From JAYEIH01 sp034659995 (GTDB lineage: Archaea > Methanobacteriota_B > Thermococci > Methanofastidiosales > B48-G16): DNA of 18,640 bases. Shown here one piece after another: positions 16,118 through 18,640 of the stretch. The stretch lies in the NCBI GenBank assembly GCA_034659995.1, contig JAYEIH010000041.1:1-18640 (forward strand), written 5' to 3'. Positions within the stretch are counted from its first letter, which is position 1. Every line of letters starts with the position of its first letter. A program made the position numbers and the translations under genes. The notes beneath the pieces were generated by a model. The model searched no databases. It saw only the letters and a list, made by a program, of their open reading frames with translations, and was not told the DNA's origin.

Positions 16118-16339
16118 TTAGGGACACCCAAAATGCCAGATGAACGCGAAACTTACAACACATAAAACATAGCTCAATGTAGAATAATTAAAAGGTACTC
16201 CCAAATAACAATATACATGTAATAAAAAAAGAACAGAAACAACTAACATAAAGACGATTTTACCACTACGAGTTCCGTCAAACCCCATTTTGGTTTTGCC
16301 CCAAAGGTTTATTTCTCCTTTTCCTCTTGAGTTAACCAA
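16118..16339 (-). CDS. unrecognised small membrane protein (two predicted TM segments)
   Basis: A 73-residue protein: a charged N-terminus of about 28 residues, then two hydrophobic segments, IVFMLVVSVLFLLHVYCY (about 29-46) and LSYVLCVVSFAFIWHF (about 55-70). The frame starts at a TTG, seven bases after GGGGTGA, which overlaps the upstream gene's stop; this supports the unusual start, although an ATG at 16288 is also possible. It lies eight bases from the upstream membrane protein in the same AT-rich operon. The helix-loop-helix layout resembles the C-terminal end of that neighbour. I do not recognise it. Confidence 0.5.
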   Translation of the reverse strand: MVNSRGKGEINLWGKTKMGFDGTRSGKIVFMLVVSVLFLLHVYCYLGVPFNYSTLSYVLCVVSFAFIWHFGCP

Positions 16340-16346
16340 TGGGTTC

Positions 16347-16895
16347 TCACCCCTTGCTTGATTTGTAAAAAAGGAAGAGCATTGTGCCTAATCCTAAAAT
16401 AGGGGGATAAAGAAAGGTAGTTCCTATATCTGGGCTATTTATAGAGAAAAAGTAGGATGACAAAGCAACGCTTACAAGCACTATAAGAACAGAAAGGAAA
16501 ATAGCAATATTTATATTTACATTCTTATTAGAAATACTGATCCCACTGAACGTAATAGGTTTAGAAGATGATCTTGGTGCAGATGCAAGCGATTTTTCTG
16601 ATTTGATAGTCAATAGCTTGTTTCCTAGAGTTTTTATATCTTCTCTGTTTCCCGAGATCATTCCCTGCAAATCTTCTAAATCCCCTTCTAAGCTCTTTAT
16701 TCTCTGTTCAAATCTTCTTTTTCTTCCCAAATGCTCCCTTGGTTTAATATAAGGCGTTTTGTATTGTTCTATATTCTTTTTTTCTATCTCTTTAAGAATA
16801 TTTATTAATTGATTTTTACTAAAAGGCAAATTGCCTCTCTCTTTAGGTATATTGCGTCCCGTTTTTACCCCGATTGTATTTCCTGCAAATTGCAT
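16347..16895 (-). CDS. unrecognised coiled-coil protein with two C-terminal TM segments
   Basis: This 182-residue protein has a polar N-terminal half, a likely coiled coil (about 60-98, FEQRIKSLEGDLEDLQGMIS then NREDIKTLGNKLLTIK), a Ser/Pro-rich linker (about 103-115), and two hydrophobic segments near 128-150 and 158-178. This suggests a cytoplasmic coiled-coil domain anchored at its C-terminus by a helical hairpin. The ATG follows the upstream stop by one base, and the ribosome-binding site GAGGAGGAG is the last codons of the upstream gene (VEEE), so the two are translationally coupled. I do not recognise a family. The frame is AT-rich compared with MATE and leuS. Confidence 0.75.
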   Translation of the reverse strand: MQFAGNTIGVKTGRNIPKERGNLPFSKNQLINILKEIEKKNIEQYKTPYIKPREHLGRKRRFEQRIKSLEGDLEDLQGMISGNREDIKTLGNKLLTIKSEKSLASAPRSSSKPITFSGISISNKNVNINIAIFLSVLIVLVSVALSSYFFSINSPDIGTTFLYPPILGLGTMLFLFYKSSKG

Positions 16896-16896
16896 C

Positions 16897-17577
16897 TTAC
16901 TCCTCCTCTACTGCACAGTACACTTTATTTACTTTTTTAAGGATATCATCCATTAGATTATTAAAACTGATAGAAATATTCTCTGAGGGGTATTCTTCAA
17001 AGAAAGAAATGTTCATTCTATTTTTTTCCCCTTCAGAGAAATCCATATCAATGTTTTTTCCCTCTTCAATCTGGGATATCCCAATTCCAGATATATTTGT
17101 TTTTAAATACTGTTTCAATCCTGAAAGTGCTTTTTCTTTTATAAAAAATTCTTCTAAAGTTTTTGATGGAACATTAGTTAGAATACGACATCTAACAGAA
17201 AAATCAAATTTTTCTATTTTTCTATTAGTTTTGGATATTATAGTACCTAATATTAGATTAACATCTGAAAAGGTATCTTGCAATTTTTCTTTTTGTGAGA
17301 AAATTTTTTCTTTCTCCTCTATAGAGGGTCCGGGCCCTCCAATATTAATGAGAATCTTATCCTCTAATATTTCCATTGAGATATCCTCTCCGCTAAAAGA
17401 AATATGTGGCGTATCTGAATCAATCTCGTCTATAAGTAATCTAATCTTGGGCATTTTAACATCTTTAAATTCTTTTAAATTAATATCTCCATAATTAACA
17501 AGAAAATCTTCTTTTTCTGCATTCTCTGGGAATTCTATTTTGATGTGGAGAGATTGAATGTCTTGTTTTTTTACCAT
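16897..17577 (-). CDS. unrecognised 226-residue soluble protein, first gene of an AT-rich operon
   Basis: No signal peptide or membrane segment is visible. Alternating short strands and helices suggest a mixed alpha/beta fold: LHIKIEF, IRLLIDEI, ISMEILEDKILINIGGPGPS, a long helix (about 85-110), FDFSVRCRILTNVPS, a helix around TLEEFFIKEKALSGLKQYL, ISGIGISQIEEG, then a final helix (NNLMDDILKKVNKV). I do not recognise a family; a distant TIGR04255-type relation crossed my mind from the C-terminal pattern but I cannot support it. ATG 17577 has a perfect AGGAGGTG seven bases upstream. A TATA-like tttaaata (minus strand, 17684-17691) and nearer boxes lie upstream. It is translationally coupled to the coiled-coil membrane protein downstream. 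Confidence 0.75.
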   Translation of the reverse strand: MVKKQDIQSLHIKIEFPENAEKEDFLVNYGDINLKEFKDVKMPKIRLLIDEIDSDTPHISFSGEDISMEILEDKILINIGGPGPSIEEKEKIFSQKEKLQDTFSDVNLILGTIISKTNRKIEKFDFSVRCRILTNVPSKTLEEFFIKEKALSGLKQYLKTNISGIGISQIEEGKNIDMDFSEGEKNRMNISFFEEYPSENISISFNNLMDDILKKVNKVYCAVEEE

Positions 17578-17841
17578 AATGAAACACCTCCTATCTCTTA
17601 TACATTTTTCTTTAAAAAATTACCTATCCTATTCATACACCTTATAAGGACTTTTTCTACTACTGCTTATGTTTCTTTCCCTATTTAAACTTAATCCCAC
17701 TCGACGTGTGCCTTTGAAGATTTCACGAAGTGGAGGAAGAAATCTACCACTTGGTTGCATTAGAATCTAGTTGTCCGATTACTTGAGAAATCCAAAAAAT
17801 TTTTATTTCTTTTCTTCGCAGTACTAAAGGAGGGAAAAAAG
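17578..17841. promoter_or_regulatory. divergent region between the unknown operon and the UlaG-like gene
   Basis: No gene is seen here. tatttaaac (17684-17692) is nearly symmetric and could act as a TATA element in either direction. For the plus strand, ttttatt (about 17801-17807) is an alternative box nearer the gene, and AAAGGAGGG (17826-17834) is its ribosome-binding site, seven bases before ATG 17842. Two interleaved inverted repeats lie at 17718-17752 (AGATTTC/GAAATCT and AAGTGG/CCACTT). Confidence 0.45.
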
Positions 17842-18405
17842 ATGAAGGTTAGATGGTTAGGAAATGCGTGTACTGAAATTTTTGGAGATGAGCACATCTT
17901 GATAGATCCGAACTTTGTAAAAGAACCGGAGAGAAAGGCCGATATAGTCTTACTTACCCATGAACATGATGATCACTTTGCCGTAGAGGATTATGAAGCC
18001 TTTGGCAGCGGCAGATTGTTTGCTCCAAGGACGGCGCTTGAGAAGTTTGGAGTGGAAGGAACTGCCGTTGAACATGGGGATAAAATCGGTGAGATCTCTG
18101 TGTTTAAAAGTGATTGCTGGGGTTCCGAGGAAAGCGTGAGCTACCTCTACCGCGGTATTCTTCACACAGGAGATTCAGCGGTATTCCCCGATACTGAGAA
18201 GGTAAAACTGATATTTTCCGCATGTTTTCCCAATTACTACGACGTTTACATCGCAGGAGCCAAAAGACTGGATCCTGAGCTGGTAATTCCATACCACTAC
18301 AGCCCGGCAGAGGCATTGGATGATGCCCGAGGTCTCAAGAAACGATTAGAGGAGGAGGGAATCCAGAGTAAGATCTTGAAAATAGGAGGGAGCATTGAGA
18401 TATAG
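17842..18405 (+). CDS. UlaG-like MBL-fold metal-dependent hydrolase
   Basis: A 187-residue short metallo-beta-lactamase protein of the UlaG/YtnP-like archaeal type. It starts MKVRWLGNACTEI, with LLTHEHDDHF giving the HxHxDH motif (H40/H42/D44/H45). D111 lies in LHTGDSAVF, and H152 in IPYHYSP is the last ligand. The histidine usually found between these motifs is missing: the region reads FKSDCWGSEESVSYLY (about 88-103), so D91 or C92 may stand in. Length is shorter than UlaG (about 350) but normal for the compact archaeal group. Substrate unknown. A strong AGGAGG site supports the start. It converges on the Fe-S protein gene 10 bases downstream. Confidence 0.87.
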   Translation: MKVRWLGNACTEIFGDEHILIDPNFVKEPERKADIVLLTHEHDDHFAVEDYEAFGSGRLFAPRTALEKFGVEGTAVEHGDKIGEISVFKSDCWGSEESVSYLYRGILHTGDSAVFPDTEKVKLIFSACFPNYYDVYIAGAKRLDPELVIPYHYSPAEALDDARGLKKRLEEEGIQSKILKIGGSIEI

Positions 18406-18415
18406 ATCACAGTTT

Positions 18416-18640
18416 TTACTTTTTACTCCGGGGAAAAAAAGGACATGCAGCGATGCAGTTAGAGCACTCTCCCGCATTTTCTATCCAGAACTGGTAGCAT
18501 CTGTCATGATTCACGGCCCACCGGAGAATACCGCGATTGTTCGACGGGCAGACCGTTTTATACGATGGCTCTCGTTCAAAAGAGATCGCATCGGCCTCAC
18601 AGGCCTCTGCACACCTTCTGCACTCCTTACAAAACTCCTG
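18416..18640 (-). CDS. reductive-dehalogenase-like protein, C-terminal Fe-S end (N-terminus outside window)
   Basis: The last 74 residues before the stop contain two 4Fe-4S motifs: FCKECRRCAEACEADAIS (Cx2Cx2Cx3C, with Glu in place of the usual Pro), and CYQFWIENAGECSNCIAACP (Cx11Cx2Cx3CP-type spacing). Between them REPSYKTVCPSNNRGILRWAVNHDRC follows the pattern EPS-NN-G-W-D-C known from the C-terminus of reductive dehalogenases (RdhA). In that family these clusters feed electrons to a cobalamin that removes halide; epoxyqueuosine reductase (QueG) shares the architecture. The cobalamin domain and any TAT signal are not in the window, so a true dehalogenase cannot be claimed. Confidence 0.75.
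   Translation of the reverse strand, partial: QEFCKECRRCAEACEADAISFEREPSYKTVCPSNNRGILRWAVNHDRCYQFWIENAGECSNCIAACPFFPRSKK

Noticed and set aside
1..18640. CRISPR arrays, rRNA or tRNA genes, transposase genes
   Set aside because: Looked for regularly spaced repeats, tRNA arms and transposase motifs by eye and found none; small C/D-box RNAs cannot be excluded without a covariance search.

Overview
The window looks like a chromosomal segment from a euryarchaeon. The evidence is an RPA-type single-stranded DNA-binding protein, archaeal/eukaryal-type ValRS and LeuRS, an EhaR-like (COG4030-type) HAD protein, many starts preceded by GGTGAT or AGGAGG matching the archaeal 16S 3' end, and TATA-like boxes about 25 bases before several starts. 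Arginine is mostly AGA/AGG. I cannot fix the order; no rRNA, tRNA or CRISPR array was seen.

Layout. 1-577 (-): RPA-like protein, cut by the left edge. 692-4039 (+): metallo-beta-lactamase-fold hydrolase and valS, a tight pair. 4018-7785 (-): a thioredoxin/DsbD-like membrane protein, a HAD protein and a PfkB kinase, probably one operon that has been interrupted by a 606-bp insert. The insert carries a VapB-like antitoxin and a broken PIN toxin and is flanked by perfect 42-bp direct repeats. 7786-8106: divergent regulatory region with a TetR-like operator. 8107-9333 (+): MFS transporter. 9464-12262 (+): leuS. 12250-13455 (-): folC. 13525-13978 (-): RelE/RelB-type toxin-antitoxin pair. 14101-15919 (+): a MarR-MATE drug-efflux operon with an operator-like palindrome. 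15920-16117: possible gene remnant. 16118-17577 (-): AT-rich operon of three proteins I do not recognise, two of them membrane proteins. 17842-18405 (+): UlaG-like metallohydrolase. 18416-18640 (-): C-terminal Fe-S end of a reductive-dehalogenase-like protein, cut by the right edge.

How the genes fit together. Housekeeping genes (RPA, valS, leuS, folC) alternate with accessory material: two toxin-antitoxin modules (one decayed), two efflux systems, an unknown membrane operon and a possible dehalogenase-like gene. The clearest structural event is the toxin-antitoxin insert. Removing one repeat plus the insert would leave the DsbD-like stop about 31 bases before the HAD start, and HAD and PfkB overlap by one base (TAATG), so a compact three-gene operon is the likely ancestral state. 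The best candidate for something undescribed is the three-gene operon at 16118-17577.
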